A stretch of DNA of 64,000 nucleotides from Herpetosiphon sp042688385 (GTDB lineage: Bacteria > Chloroflexota > Chloroflexia > Chloroflexales > Herpetosiphonaceae). This document shows positions 34,412-42,181 of this stretch, one piece after another. Numbering within the stretch: the stretch's first letter is position 1; each line of letters starts with the position of its first letter. The stretch lies in assembly GCF_042688385.1 (NCBI RefSeq), contig NZ_JBHUPY010000021.1, positions 50,682 to 114,681 of the forward strand, read 5' to 3'. Under the pieces are notes generated by a model that worked only from the letters and a program-made list of their open reading frames with translations, was not told where the DNA came from and searched no databases. The translations under genes and the position numbers were made by a program.

Positions 34412-35038
34412 ATGCCGTTTGGAATTCTCAATGTTGGCTACGATTCAACCAATTATTATTTGGTTGGCTCGACCTTTGGCTTTTTGCTGATCGATGCTGG
34501 CTGGCCTGGCACATGGGGCAAATTGATGGCAGTGCTCAAACGCAATGATGTTGATTTGGATCAAATTCATTCAATGTTGATCACCCACTATCATCCCGAC
34601 CACGCGGGCTTGGTGCAAGAACTCAAAGCCAAAGGAATTGAACTGATTGTTGTCGCAGAACAGCAACCAGCGATTCCCTTGCTCAAAAGCTTGATCAAGC
34701 CCGAGCAGAATTTTCAGCCAATTACTCCCGATAATACCCGCGTGATTACCACTGCCGAAAGCCGCGAATGGTTGGCCTCGCTGGCGATGGCTGGCGAGAT
34801 TATCCACACGCCTGGCCATTCTGCCGATAGCATTAGTTTGGTGCTCGATCAGGGCATTGCCTTCACTGGTGATTTACAACCCTACGCCGCCGATGATGAA
34901 AACCAAGCCTTGGTCGAGCAGAGTTTTCAGGCCTTGCGCGAGCGTGGCGTTGAATGGATATACCCAGGCCATGGCCCGATGCGCCCACTAATTTACGTCA
35001 GCCAACAGGTCAAACTTTGCCCCGACGACCCATCATAG
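34412..35038 (+). CDS. MBL-fold metallo-hydrolase, second of a tandem pair
   Basis: 208 residues; ATG with GGAGGC upstream. LNVGYDSTNYYLVGSTFGFL, THYHPDHAGLVQELKAKGIE, TPGHSADSISLVLDQGIAF and FTGDLQPYAADDE match the preceding gene position by position. The metal ligands HxHxDH, H, D and H (GHG) are all kept, so both copies should be active. About 100 bp separates the two. Its stop overlaps the convergent GNAT gene by 6 bp. Confidence 0.88.
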   Translation: MPFGILNVGYDSTNYYLVGSTFGFLLIDAGWPGTWGKLMAVLKRNDVDLDQIHSMLITHYHPDHAGLVQELKAKGIELIVVAEQQPAIPLLKSLIKPEQNFQPITPDNTRVITTAESREWLASLAMAGEIIHTPGHSADSISLVLDQGIAFTGDLQPYAADDENQALVEQSFQALRERGVEWIYPGHGPMRPLIYVSQQVKLCPDDPS

Positions 35039-35584
35039 CCCAATCTCCGTGAGATCGTAGCTGAAAAATAAGGCAATCTCACGTGGATCAAGTGTTGCAG
35101 GATCATACAATTGCAAATCAATGCCACACCAACGGAACCCGACTGTTCGGTAAAACTTAATTGCTGCTGGATTGGTCGTTTGAGTTTCGAGCCAGACACA
35201 ACGAGCCGATAATTGCCGCGCTGCTTTAATCGCTGCCGTGAGCAATTGTCGGCCTAAGCCTTGCCCGCGATAGCCCCGAGCAACATAACAATGCTCAAGC
35301 ACTGCCCGCCGATTCCACTGCTGATAATCCAGCGCCGCCAAACCAACCACGTTGCCTTGATCCTCGGCCAGCAACACCCAAGCGTGTTGCGCCAAACGCT
35401 CGCAATCTTCGCGCAGATCATAGCGTTTTTCAAATGGTTGGGCTAATTCGCGCAAAACCAAATCAATGCTTAATACAGTTTGCTGCACATGATAGATTGT
35501 CGTGGTGCTAAACCCTGTGTCCAGCGTACAAATCGCTGCTTGATCGTGGGGCCAATTCAGTGGCCGCAAGCGTAATTCGGGCAT
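35033..35584 (-). CDS. GNAT-family N-acetyltransferase
   Basis: 183 residues from the ATG at 35584, whose ribosome site GGAGG lies 4 nt upstream; a longer reading to 35635 would run into the divergent promoter region. The acetyl-CoA-binding motif A is YVARGYRGQGLGRQLLTAAI, preceded by WVLLAEDQGNVVGLAALD, and motif B is TNPAAIKFYRTVGFRWCG. It transfers an acetyl group to an amine; the acceptor is unknown. It is convergent with the second metallo-hydrolase and divergent from rimO. Confidence 0.88.
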   Translation of the reverse strand: MPELRLRPLNWPHDQAAICTLDTGFSTTTIYHVQQTVLSIDLVLRELAQPFEKRYDLREDCERLAQHAWVLLAEDQGNVVGLAALDYQQWNRRAVLEHCYVARGYRGQGLGRQLLTAAIKAARQLSARCVWLETQTTNPAAIKFYRTVGFRWCGIDLQLYDPATLDPREIALFFSYDLTEIGL

Positions 35585-35620
35585 AAAGCCTCCGATTCTG
35601 CGTATTTGACTGAAACTTGC

Positions 35621-35629
35621 TGGTACAAT
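35621..35629 (+). promoter_or_regulatory. extended -10 promoter for rimO
   Basis: TGGTACAAT (TGn plus TACAAT) lies 60 bp before the rimO start, in the gap divergent from the GNAT gene. A TTGACT at 12-bp spacing is too close to act as a -35. Confidence 0.45.
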
Positions 35630-35689
35630 AGACACATCGATCTTAACTATTTATCAACGAGGCTGTGCCTCATCGAGTTTATACAACAC

Positions 35690-37099
35690 ATGAAGTTTCA
35701 TATCATTACTTTAGGTTGTCCGAAAAATACCGTCGATAGCGAAGGCATGCATGGCATTCTGACGCGCGAAGGCCACACCGCCGTTGATAGCAGCGCTGGT
35801 GCTGATGTTGTAATCGTCAATACCTGTTCGTTTATCAACGCCGCCCGCGAAGAAACCGTTGGCGTGTTGCAAGAGTTGGCCAACAACAAAGCACCAGGCC
35901 AAAAATTAATTGCTGCTGGCTGTATGGCCGAAAGCCATGGCGATGTGCTGCGTTCGCGCGTGCCCATGCTCGATGCCACCCTCAGCACCAAAGAATGGAT
36001 GCGGATTGGCTCGGTTGTGGCTAGTGGCGCCGCGCCAAGCAAAACCACCGGCTTTGGCATTCCCTTGATGGGCGGCGCACCAACTGCAATCCCCACAACT
36101 GGGCTGAATCTGAGCCTCACGCCTTCATCGACTGGCGATAGCCTTGGCGCGTATGGCGATTGGCGCACGACCGCAATCAAACGTAACAAACGCGGCCCCT
36201 CGGCCTATCTCAAAATTTCCGATGGCTGTAATTTGCGCTGTGCCTTCTGTACCATTCCTTCGTTCAAAGGCGATATGCGCTCGAAAGCAGTTGGCTCGAT
36301 TTTAGGCGAAGCCCGCGAGTTGGTCGAGGCTGGGGTGCAAGAAATTATCTTGGTTGCCCAACACCTGACCGATTATGGCCGCGATTTGGGCATGAAACAA
36401 AATGGGCTTGGGGTTTTGCTCGAAGAATTGGCCAGCGTTGTGCCCGCCGATCGCTGGATTCGGCTGATGTATGCCTATCCCCAATCGGTTACGCCTGATT
36501 TGGTGGAAACCATGGCGCGGCTGCCGCAATTGTGCCACTACGTTGATATGCCGTTGCAGCACGCTCACCCAGATACCTTGCGCCGTATGCGCCGCCCACC
36601 AGATACCGACAAAACCAAGGCGATTGTGCATTCGTTGCGCCAAGCCATGCCCGATTTGTCGTTGCGCACTACGTTTATCGTGGGCTATCCAGGCGAAACC
36701 CGCGACGAATTCAAAGCCTTGCTCGAATTTCTCGAAGAAATGCAATTCGACCGCGTGGGTATGTTCCGCTACTCGTTGGAGCCAGGCACGGTTGCAGGCG
36801 AATTGCCCGACCAAGTTGCCGAGCGCGTCAAAGAACGACGCTGGAACGAAGCCATGGCAGTGCAGCAAGTGATCTCACGGGCGCGCACAGCTCGCTTTGT
36901 TGGCCAAACCATGAAAGTTTTGGTCGAAGGCACTGGCACCGATGACGATGGACGCGAGATTGTGGTTGGGCGTTCGTATCGCGATGCGCCCGAAGTTGAT
37001 GGCTTGGTGTTTGGCTATGGCGCTGCCGAAGTTGGCCAATTTGCCAATGTCGCAATCAACAAAGCCACCGATTACGACCTGTGGGGCGAAATCGTCTAG
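35690..37099 (+). CDS. rimO: ribosomal protein S12 methylthiotransferase
   Basis: 469 residues from the ATG at 35690. It is a radical-SAM enzyme that adds a methylthio group to an aspartate of ribosomal protein S12. The N-terminal UPF0004 domain has TLGCPKNTVDSEGM, VNTCSF and AAGCMAES with its three Cys. The radical-SAM triad is CNLRCAFC near residue 178. The C-terminal TRAM region is at VGQTMKVLVEG. Between residues about 110 and 165 there is a Ser/Thr/Gly-rich insertion (ASGAAPSKTTG...TTGLNLSLTPSSTGDS) that is longer than usual. Weak ribosome site; single-gene unit. Confidence 0.94.
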   Translation: MKFHIITLGCPKNTVDSEGMHGILTREGHTAVDSSAGADVVIVNTCSFINAAREETVGVLQELANNKAPGQKLIAAGCMAESHGDVLRSRVPMLDATLSTKEWMRIGSVVASGAAPSKTTGFGIPLMGGAPTAIPTTGLNLSLTPSSTGDSLGAYGDWRTTAIKRNKRGPSAYLKISDGCNLRCAFCTIPSFKGDMRSKAVGSILGEARELVEAGVQEIILVAQHLTDYGRDLGMKQNGLGVLLEELASVVPADRWIRLMYAYPQSVTPDLVETMARLPQLCHYVDMPLQHAHPDTLRRMRRPPDTDKTKAIVHSLRQAMPDLSLRTTFIVGYPGETRDEFKALLEFLEEMQFDRVGMFRYSLEPGTVAGELPDQVAERVKERRWNEAMAVQQVISRARTARFVGQTMKVLVEGTGTDDDGREIVVGRSYRDAPEVDGLVFGYGAAEVGQFANVAINKATDYDLWGEIV

Positions 37100-37105
37100 G
37101 GCGTT

Positions 37106-37208
37106 CCCTCACCCCCCAACCCCCTCTCCCGCCGAGCGAGGCGAGGGGGGAGCCAGTTGAGGCAAAAAAGCCCCTCTCCCAAGGTGGGAGAGGGGTTGGG
37201 ATGAGGGA
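37106..37208. repeat. CCCTCACCCC...GATGAGGGA fold-back element
   Basis: Begins CCCTCACCCCCCAACCCCCT and ends GAGAGGGGTTGGGATGAGGG, with internal GCCCCTCTCCCAAGGTGGGA. It lies between the convergent rimO and BlaI-like genes. It is the same family as 32261, 40203 and 25676. Confidence 0.8.
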
Positions 37209-37210
37209 AT

Positions 37211-37633
37211 TTAGACCCGTGCATAGCGATTTTGAGCATCGCGGCTGAGTTGCTTGAGTTGGGTTGGGTCGTTGCGAGCCAAATAATCAACGACATAGCT
37301 CAGGGTCATATCTGGATAATCATCGAGCAAGCCATCGAGCACTTGTTGCACAACCATTTGCACAAACTCATCTTGGCTCAATTCAGGGCTATAGACATAG
37401 GCCAAGCCATCGCGGGTGCGGTGCAAAATGCCTTTTTCGGCCAAGCGGCTCATTGTGGTCATTACCGTGGTGTAGGCAATATCGCGGCGATGTTGCAACG
37501 AACGATGAATTTGCTTAACTGTGCCTTGATTTTCTTTCCATAACAATTCCATAATTTCGGTTTCCAACGGGCCAAGCACCTTGACCAAGCCATCTTGGGT
37601 TGGGCTGAAACGAAAGCGCATTTTCAAACTCAT
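37211..37633 (-). CDS. BlaI/MecI/CopY-family transcriptional repressor
   Basis: 140 residues from the second ATG of a pair (37633), which is at the best distance from AAGGAG. The winged helix is clear in LGPLETEIMELLWKENQGTV, then YTTVMTTMSRLAEKGILHRT and YVYSPELSQDEF. The C-terminal helices serve dimerisation. Members repress resistance or copper genes and are inactivated by a BlaR1/MecR1-type protease. No such partner is adjacent, so the target is unknown. The N-terminal MRFRFSPTQDG extension is short. It diverges from the prenyl synthase gene. Confidence 0.88.
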   Translation of the reverse strand: MSLKMRFRFSPTQDGLVKVLGPLETEIMELLWKENQGTVKQIHRSLQHRRDIAYTTVMTTMSRLAEKGILHRTRDGLAYVYSPELSQDEFVQMVVQQVLDGLLDDYPDMTLSYVVDYLARNDPTQLKQLSRDAQNRYARV

Positions 37634-37761
37634 CATCGGCTCCTTATTTTCTATCGAGATGTGGTGCAACGGGTTGTTCTTAGCTGCTTTGAGTGTACGC
37701 CCTTGCAAGAATTGGTGCTAGAGCTGAAGATTACAAAGACATTACGTAGTACGAGGTTACT

Positions 37762-38781
37762 ATGAAACAAATTTCTGATGAATCGATTCGCCAAGCGATG
37801 CAGCAAGCCTTCCCAACTGCCGATGCTCGGGTCAGCTTGTTTTATGAGATGCAGGAATATCATCTGGGCTGGCGCGATGCACAGCTTGAGCCGACCCACG
37901 CTGATCGTGGCAAGTTGCTGCGCCCACGCTTTTGCTTGCTGGCTTGCGCCGCAGTTGGTGGCAACCCCGAACAAGCAGAGCCATTGGCTGCCGCGATTCA
38001 ACTCTTACATGATTTTTCGTTAATCCACGACGATATTGAGGATCATAGCCCAACCCGTCGTGGCCGCGAAACGGTTTGGAAATTGTGGGATGTGCCGCAG
38101 GCGATTAATGTTGGCGATGGCATGTTTACCCTCGCTCAGCTTTCGCTGTTTCGTTTATCCGACGTTGGCGTTGAACCCTCAGTTGTCGTTGAAATTGCCC
38201 GCCGCTTCAACCAAACGATCATTCGTTTGTGCGAAGGCCAATATCTCGATATGTCGTTTGAGCAGCGCCTCGACATTAGCGAAGCCGATTATTTGGCGAT
38301 GATCAGCCGCAAAACTGCTGCATTAATTGCTGCTGCTGCTGGCTTGGGGGCAATTTTAGGCAATGCCAACCGCGAACAAGCTACGGCCTTGTATAATTGG
38401 GGCGAAGCGCTTGGTTTGGCCTTCCAAATCGAAGACGATATGCTAGGCATTTGGGGCGCAGAAGCAGTTACTGGCAAGCCCGATGCCCACGATATTTGGG
38501 GCCGCAAAAAGAGCTTGCCAATTATCCATGCTTTGGCTCACGCTGACGCAGACGATGGCAAAACGCTGGCGGCAATTTATCAAAAAAGCGAGCTTGAAGC
38601 CAGTGATATTCCAACTGTGTTGGCGATTTTAGAACGCACTGGCTCGCAAGGCTATACTGCTGGCGTGGCCAAGTTCTATCACGAGCAAGCCTTGGCGGCT
38701 TTGGCCGATTTGCAAGGTGAGGCTGAGCCAATTGCCGAGTTGCATGGCCTAACCAAGCAATTATTGGGACGAGTGAAATAG
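37762..38781 (+). CDS. polyprenyl (geranylgeranyl-type) diphosphate synthase
   Basis: 339 residues. It condenses isopentenyl diphosphate with allylic diphosphates. The first Asp-rich motif is LIHDDIEDHSPTRRGRETVW near residue 94, and the second is FQIEDDMLGIWG near residue 231. The residues before the first motif (HDFSLIHDD) are fairly bulky, consistent with a C20-type product, though chain length cannot be fixed from sequence. GAGG lies 5 nt before the ATG. A GT4 glycosyltransferase follows 91 bp later; the two could share a carotenoid or lipid-glycan pathway. Confidence 0.92.
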   Translation: MKQISDESIRQAMQQAFPTADARVSLFYEMQEYHLGWRDAQLEPTHADRGKLLRPRFCLLACAAVGGNPEQAEPLAAAIQLLHDFSLIHDDIEDHSPTRRGRETVWKLWDVPQAINVGDGMFTLAQLSLFRLSDVGVEPSVVVEIARRFNQTIIRLCEGQYLDMSFEQRLDISEADYLAMISRKTAALIAAAAGLGAILGNANREQATALYNWGEALGLAFQIEDDMLGIWGAEAVTGKPDAHDIWGRKKSLPIIHALAHADADDGKTLAAIYQKSELEASDIPTVLAILERTGSQGYTAGVAKFYHEQALAALADLQGEAEPIAELHGLTKQLLGRVK

Positions 38782-38872
38782 TTGGGCTAACGGCAAGGCT
38801 GGTCTAGCCCAGTAATCTGCTAACCAAGGAGTAAGGGTTGGGCTACGGCCTTGCTGCTAGCCACCGATCATT

Positions 38873-40060
38873 ATGATGCGAATTTTGTTGCTCACAGCCG
38901 AATATCTGCCCCAACCTGGGGGCGTAGGCGATTACACTGCCAAATTGGCCGAAGCCTTGACTGCAAGCGGCTGCCAAGTTTGCGTATTAACTGCTGGCGA
39001 AGGCCCAGAACAAACCGAACCTTGGCTGGTTTGGCGGCGAGTGCGCGGTTGGGGTCGCAAGCTCCATCAAGATGTGCGCAATGCTGCCAAGCAGTTCGAG
39101 GCCGATATTGTGCATATTCAATATCAAACTGGCGCATATGCCATGAAACCAGCGGTTAATTTGCTGCCCGCTGCCCTCTCGCAGCCAACCGTCGTTACCT
39201 TGCACGATTTGCGCATGCCCTATTTAGCGCCCAAAGTTGCCCCATTGCGCCGCTACGTCACCCGTTTGTTGATTGAAAATGCGCAAGCAGTGGTCGTTAC
39301 CAATGCAGAGGATGAATCGCGGCTGGCTGGCGATGCGCCCAGTAGTAATCCCGATATTTATACCTTGACCCAGCCATTGGAGCCGCCCGCTCACTTGATT
39401 CCGATTGGCGCGAATATCGAAGTTGCGCCCTTGTCCGACCGCGAGCAGCTGCGCCAACAATTGGGTGCAAACGCCGAAAGCGTGCTTTTAGGCTATTTTG
39501 GCTTGCTCAACAGCACCAAGGGCGTGCATACGATCGTTGAATCATTGCAATATTTGCCCGCCACAACTCGCTTGGTGATTATCGGCGGTGGCACAGGCTC
39601 GCCCGAAGATGAAGCCTACGCCGAGCAATTGCGCGCCACCATCAGCCGCCTCGAACTTGACCAACGCATCCATTGGACGGGCTATCTGAGTGCGAGCGAG
39701 GTTTCGCGCACCTTGCAGGCCTTGGATTGCGCTGCATTGCCATTTAGCGATGGCGCATCGTATCGGCGCGGCAGTTTGTTGGCGATGTTGGCCCATGGTG
39801 TGCCGACAATTACCACGCCGCCGCATGTGCCGATCGATCCGTCGTTGCGCCACGAACGCGATGTGCTCTTGGTCGAGCCGGAGGATGCGATTAACCTGGC
39901 TTTGGCGGTCGAGCAACTTGCCGCCAACCCTGAATTGCGCCAACACCTGAGCCAAGCGGGCAAACGGATTGCCAGTTCATTCCGCTGGGAAACGATTGCC
40001 CAATTGCATCAGACGCTCTATCAACAGTTGCTTGCAAACCAACCAATTAACCAGGAGTAG
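38873..40060 (+). CDS. GT4-family glycosyltransferase
   Basis: 395 residues with a GT-B fold. The N-terminal domain opens ILLLTAEYLPQPGGVGDYTAKLAEAL. The C-terminal nucleotide-sugar domain has LGYFGLLNSTKGVHTIVESL, RLVIIGGGTGSPEDE, and the late region PFSDGASYRRGSLLAMLAHG, where S-x-G-S replaces the usual E-x-F/G-x-x-x-E. It moves a sugar to a lipid or glycan acceptor in the cytoplasm; the acceptor is unknown. No clear ribosome site precedes the ATG pair at 38873 and 38876. Confidence 0.88.
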   Translation: MMRILLLTAEYLPQPGGVGDYTAKLAEALTASGCQVCVLTAGEGPEQTEPWLVWRRVRGWGRKLHQDVRNAAKQFEADIVHIQYQTGAYAMKPAVNLLPAALSQPTVVTLHDLRMPYLAPKVAPLRRYVTRLLIENAQAVVVTNAEDESRLAGDAPSSNPDIYTLTQPLEPPAHLIPIGANIEVAPLSDREQLRQQLGANAESVLLGYFGLLNSTKGVHTIVESLQYLPATTRLVIIGGGTGSPEDEAYAEQLRATISRLELDQRIHWTGYLSASEVSRTLQALDCAALPFSDGASYRRGSLLAMLAHGVPTITTPPHVPIDPSLRHERDVLLVEPEDAINLALAVEQLAANPELRQHLSQAGKRIASSFRWETIAQLHQTLYQQLLANQPINQE

Positions 40061-40494
40061 GGATCAGGGGCTAGGGGTCGGGGGTCAGGGGCTGGCAGGA
40101 ACATCATCAAATAAATCGGTGGCCAACGGAAAGGATCAAGGATGAGGGATGAGGGATGAAAATTAACCATTCGTGCAATTCGTGGCGAAAACGGCCTGAT
40201 CCCCTCACCCCAACCCCTCTCCCAGCCGCTGGGAGAGGGGCTTTAACTTCGTGGTTCTTGCGCAATTGGTCCGTAAAAACGGCTGCTCCCCCTCGCCCGC
40301 GTTTCAGTGGGAGAGGGGCTTTTCATTCCATGGTTCTTGGACAATTTTTGGGAAACAAGGGTCGGCTCCCCCTCGCCCGCGTCCAGTGGGAGAGGGGGCT
40401 GGGGGTGAGGGCATGTCCTTGGTTTTCAATCCAATGAATCAGTAATATAGCGTTTTGACTTTTGCCTTTTGCCCTTTGACTTTTGCCTCATACT
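40061..40494. repeat. composite intergenic repeat block (five families)
   Basis: No gene is visible in these 434 bp between convergent genes. In order: GGGGCTAGGGGTCGGGGGTC-type G-rich units (40066-40094), AAGGATGAGGGATGAGGGAT units (40130-40160), ATTCGTGCAATTCGTGGCGA (40168-40192), a long CCCTCACCCC...GGGGTGAGGGC fold-back with three GGGAGAGGGGCTTT/GGCTCCCCCTCGCCCGCGT sub-copies (40203-40412), and TTTTGACTTTTGCCTTTTGC and ATACTTCATACTTCATCCTT strings (40449-40512). It is a hot-spot where the repeats nest. Confidence 0.8.
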
Positions 40495-40944
40495 TCATAC
40501 TTCATCCTTCATCATTTGGCTGGGTGTAGGCTGAATGAAGCGTTGCTGCACATTCTTGCGAGTGAGGCCGATGCCTGCAATCGAGCAAAGCAAACTGATC
40601 AAGACTAAAACGAGCACGAGGCGCAAGGCCCATGGGTTGGGTGGGGTTTTGGCTTCGACTGGCTGGCTACGGCGTGGGGGAAACAACACTTTGGGCGGAG
40701 CCAGCAAGCGCAATAATTCAGCGCGGGCTGCATCGCCAAGCTCACCGCTTGGGTCGGCAAACGATACTTGCTCAAAATGGGCTTTGGCTTGTTCGTGATC
40801 GTTTAATTCGGCATAGACTCGCCCACGTTCAACCAGCGCCGCCAAATCATCCTGATCGGCAGCGAGTAATTGATTCAAAATTTTGATTGCGCTGGCATAA
40901 TCGCCACGCAAGCGGGCAGATTGGGCAGTTTCGAGCTTCATCAT
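40495..40944 (-). CDS. small TPR-like protein with C-terminal membrane helix
   Basis: 149 residues. Two TPR-like helix pairs (about residues 5-75) contain ARLRGDYASAIKILNQLLAAD and ALVERGRVYAELNDHEQAKAHF. A basic linker leads to one membrane helix (LRLVLVLVLISLLCSIAGIGL) and a short polar tail. It may be a tail-anchored adaptor; function unknown. The mdh terminator ends directly at its ATG pair, and no ribosome site is visible, so it may be expressed by readthrough or from a promoter inside mdh. Its stop lies within ATACTTCATCCTTCATC repeats. Confidence 0.7.
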   Translation of the reverse strand: MMKLETAQSARLRGDYASAIKILNQLLAADQDDLAALVERGRVYAELNDHEQAKAHFEQVSFADPSGELGDAARAELLRLLAPPKVLFPPRRSQPVEAKTPPNPWALRLVLVLVLISLLCSIAGIGLTRKNVQQRFIQPTPSQMMKDEV

Positions 40945-40979
40945 TTAAAAAAGCGCTGTGGTTTTTAGCCACAGCGCTG
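40945..40979 (-). terminator. intrinsic terminator after mdh
   Basis: On the minus strand AGCGCTGTGG, a 7-nt loop and CCACAGCGCT are followed by a T-run (the plus-strand A-run at 40948-40952). It lies 20 bp after the mdh stop and touches the start of the next minus-strand gene. Confidence 0.88.
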
Positions 40980-40998
40980 CTTGTAAGCAAACGATCAA

Positions 40999-41943
40999 TT
41001 AGAATTCGATCAAGGTGCGCAAGGTATCGACTGAGCTGCGAACCAACTCTGCTGATTTGGCCATCAAAGCCTTTTCGTCGTCGCTCAATGGCAATTCGAG
41101 AATCTTTTCTACGCCACCAGCGCCCAAGACAACAGGCACGCCGAAGTAAAGATCGTTGATGCCATATTCGCCTTCGAGGTAGGCTGCTGCTGGCAAAACG
41201 CGCTTCTTATCCTTCAAGATGGCTTCAACCATTTGGACGGTTGCAGCTGCTGGAGCATAGTAGGCTGAGCCAGTTTTGAGCAATGAAACGATTTCGCCGC
41301 CGCCTTTTTTGGTGCGTTCGACAATTTCGTTCAAGCGTTCGGCGCTGATAAATTCGGTTACTGGAATGCCCGAAACCGTGGTATAGCGTGGCAATGGAAC
41401 CATTTCATCGCCGTGGCCGCCCATCAACATGGCTTGAATGTCTTCAACTGAAACATTCAATTCTTGCGCCAAGAAGGTGCGATAGCGAGCTGCATCCAAC
41501 ACGCCGCCTTGACCCATCACCCGTTCTTTGGGGAAGCCTGAGGCAACCCGGGCGAGGTAGGTCATCGTATCCATTGGGTTATTAACCACAATGATGCAAG
41601 CGTTGGGCGAGGTTTTGGCCACTTTTTCGATGTTTGATTTGGTAATTTCGGCGTTGATTTTGAGCAAATCTTCGCGGGTCATGCCAGGTTTGCGGGGCGC
41701 ACCTGAGGTCAAAATCACCACATCTGAATCGGTGGTTTCTTCATAGCTGTTGGTGCCAATCACGCTGACATCAAAGCCTTCGACTGGCCCTGATTGAAGT
41801 AAATCCAAGCCCTTGCCTTGAGGAATGCCCTCAACAATATCGACTAAAACAACATCGGCGAGTTCCTTGCTTGCCAACCAGTGTGCACAGGTTGAGCCAA
41901 CGAACCCAGCGCCGATGATGGTTACTTTCTTACGATTAGCCAC
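40999..41943 (-). CDS. mdh: malate dehydrogenase (LDH-like type)
   Basis: 314 residues from a GTG at 41943 with GGAGG upstream; a TTG at 41955 would put the ribosome site inside the gene. It oxidises malate to oxaloacetate with NAD+. The cofactor motif is VTIIGAGFVGSTCAHWLA with the Asp of VLVDIVEG choosing NAD. TSGAPRKPGMTREDL carries the mobile-loop Arg pair, VNNPMDTMTYLA the substrate-binding segment, and GGHGDEMVPL the catalytic His. The length and sequence fit the tetrameric LDH-like MDH of phototrophic and filamentous Chloroflexota. Confidence 0.95.
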   Translation of the reverse strand: MANRKKVTIIGAGFVGSTCAHWLASKELADVVLVDIVEGIPQGKGLDLLQSGPVEGFDVSVIGTNSYEETTDSDVVILTSGAPRKPGMTREDLLKINAEITKSNIEKVAKTSPNACIIVVNNPMDTMTYLARVASGFPKERVMGQGGVLDAARYRTFLAQELNVSVEDIQAMLMGGHGDEMVPLPRYTTVSGIPVTEFISAERLNEIVERTKKGGGEIVSLLKTGSAYYAPAAATVQMVEAILKDKKRVLPAAAYLEGEYGINDLYFGVPVVLGAGGVEKILELPLSDDEKALMAKSAELVRSSVDTLRTLIEF

Positions 41944-42035
41944 ACATGCCTCCAAAATATCAAGCTGTGGTTACGATTCAAGTGTCGGAGATGCGTCTAC
42001 GACCCATCTCTCACGCTTGCTCCTTAACCGATTTT

Positions 42036-42175
42036 TTATTTAACCACGAAGGACACGAAGAGCAAGAAGGTTTATTTGGCACAGATTTTTAGATTGATCA
42101 TTTGGATTAAAGATCCTGATCCCTAACCCCCGACCCCTGATCCCTATTCGTGTTCTTCGCGCTCTTCGCGGTTAT
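42036..42175. repeat. intergenic repeats between mdh and the biotin carboxylase gene
   Basis: Contains AACCACGAAGGACACGAAGA (TTCGTG family, reverse orientation), CTGATCCCTAACCCCCGACC (C-rich family, complement of the unit at 40066) and TTCGTGTTCTTCGCGCTCTT. No gene is present. Confidence 0.7.
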
Positions 42176-42181
42176 GGGTAT

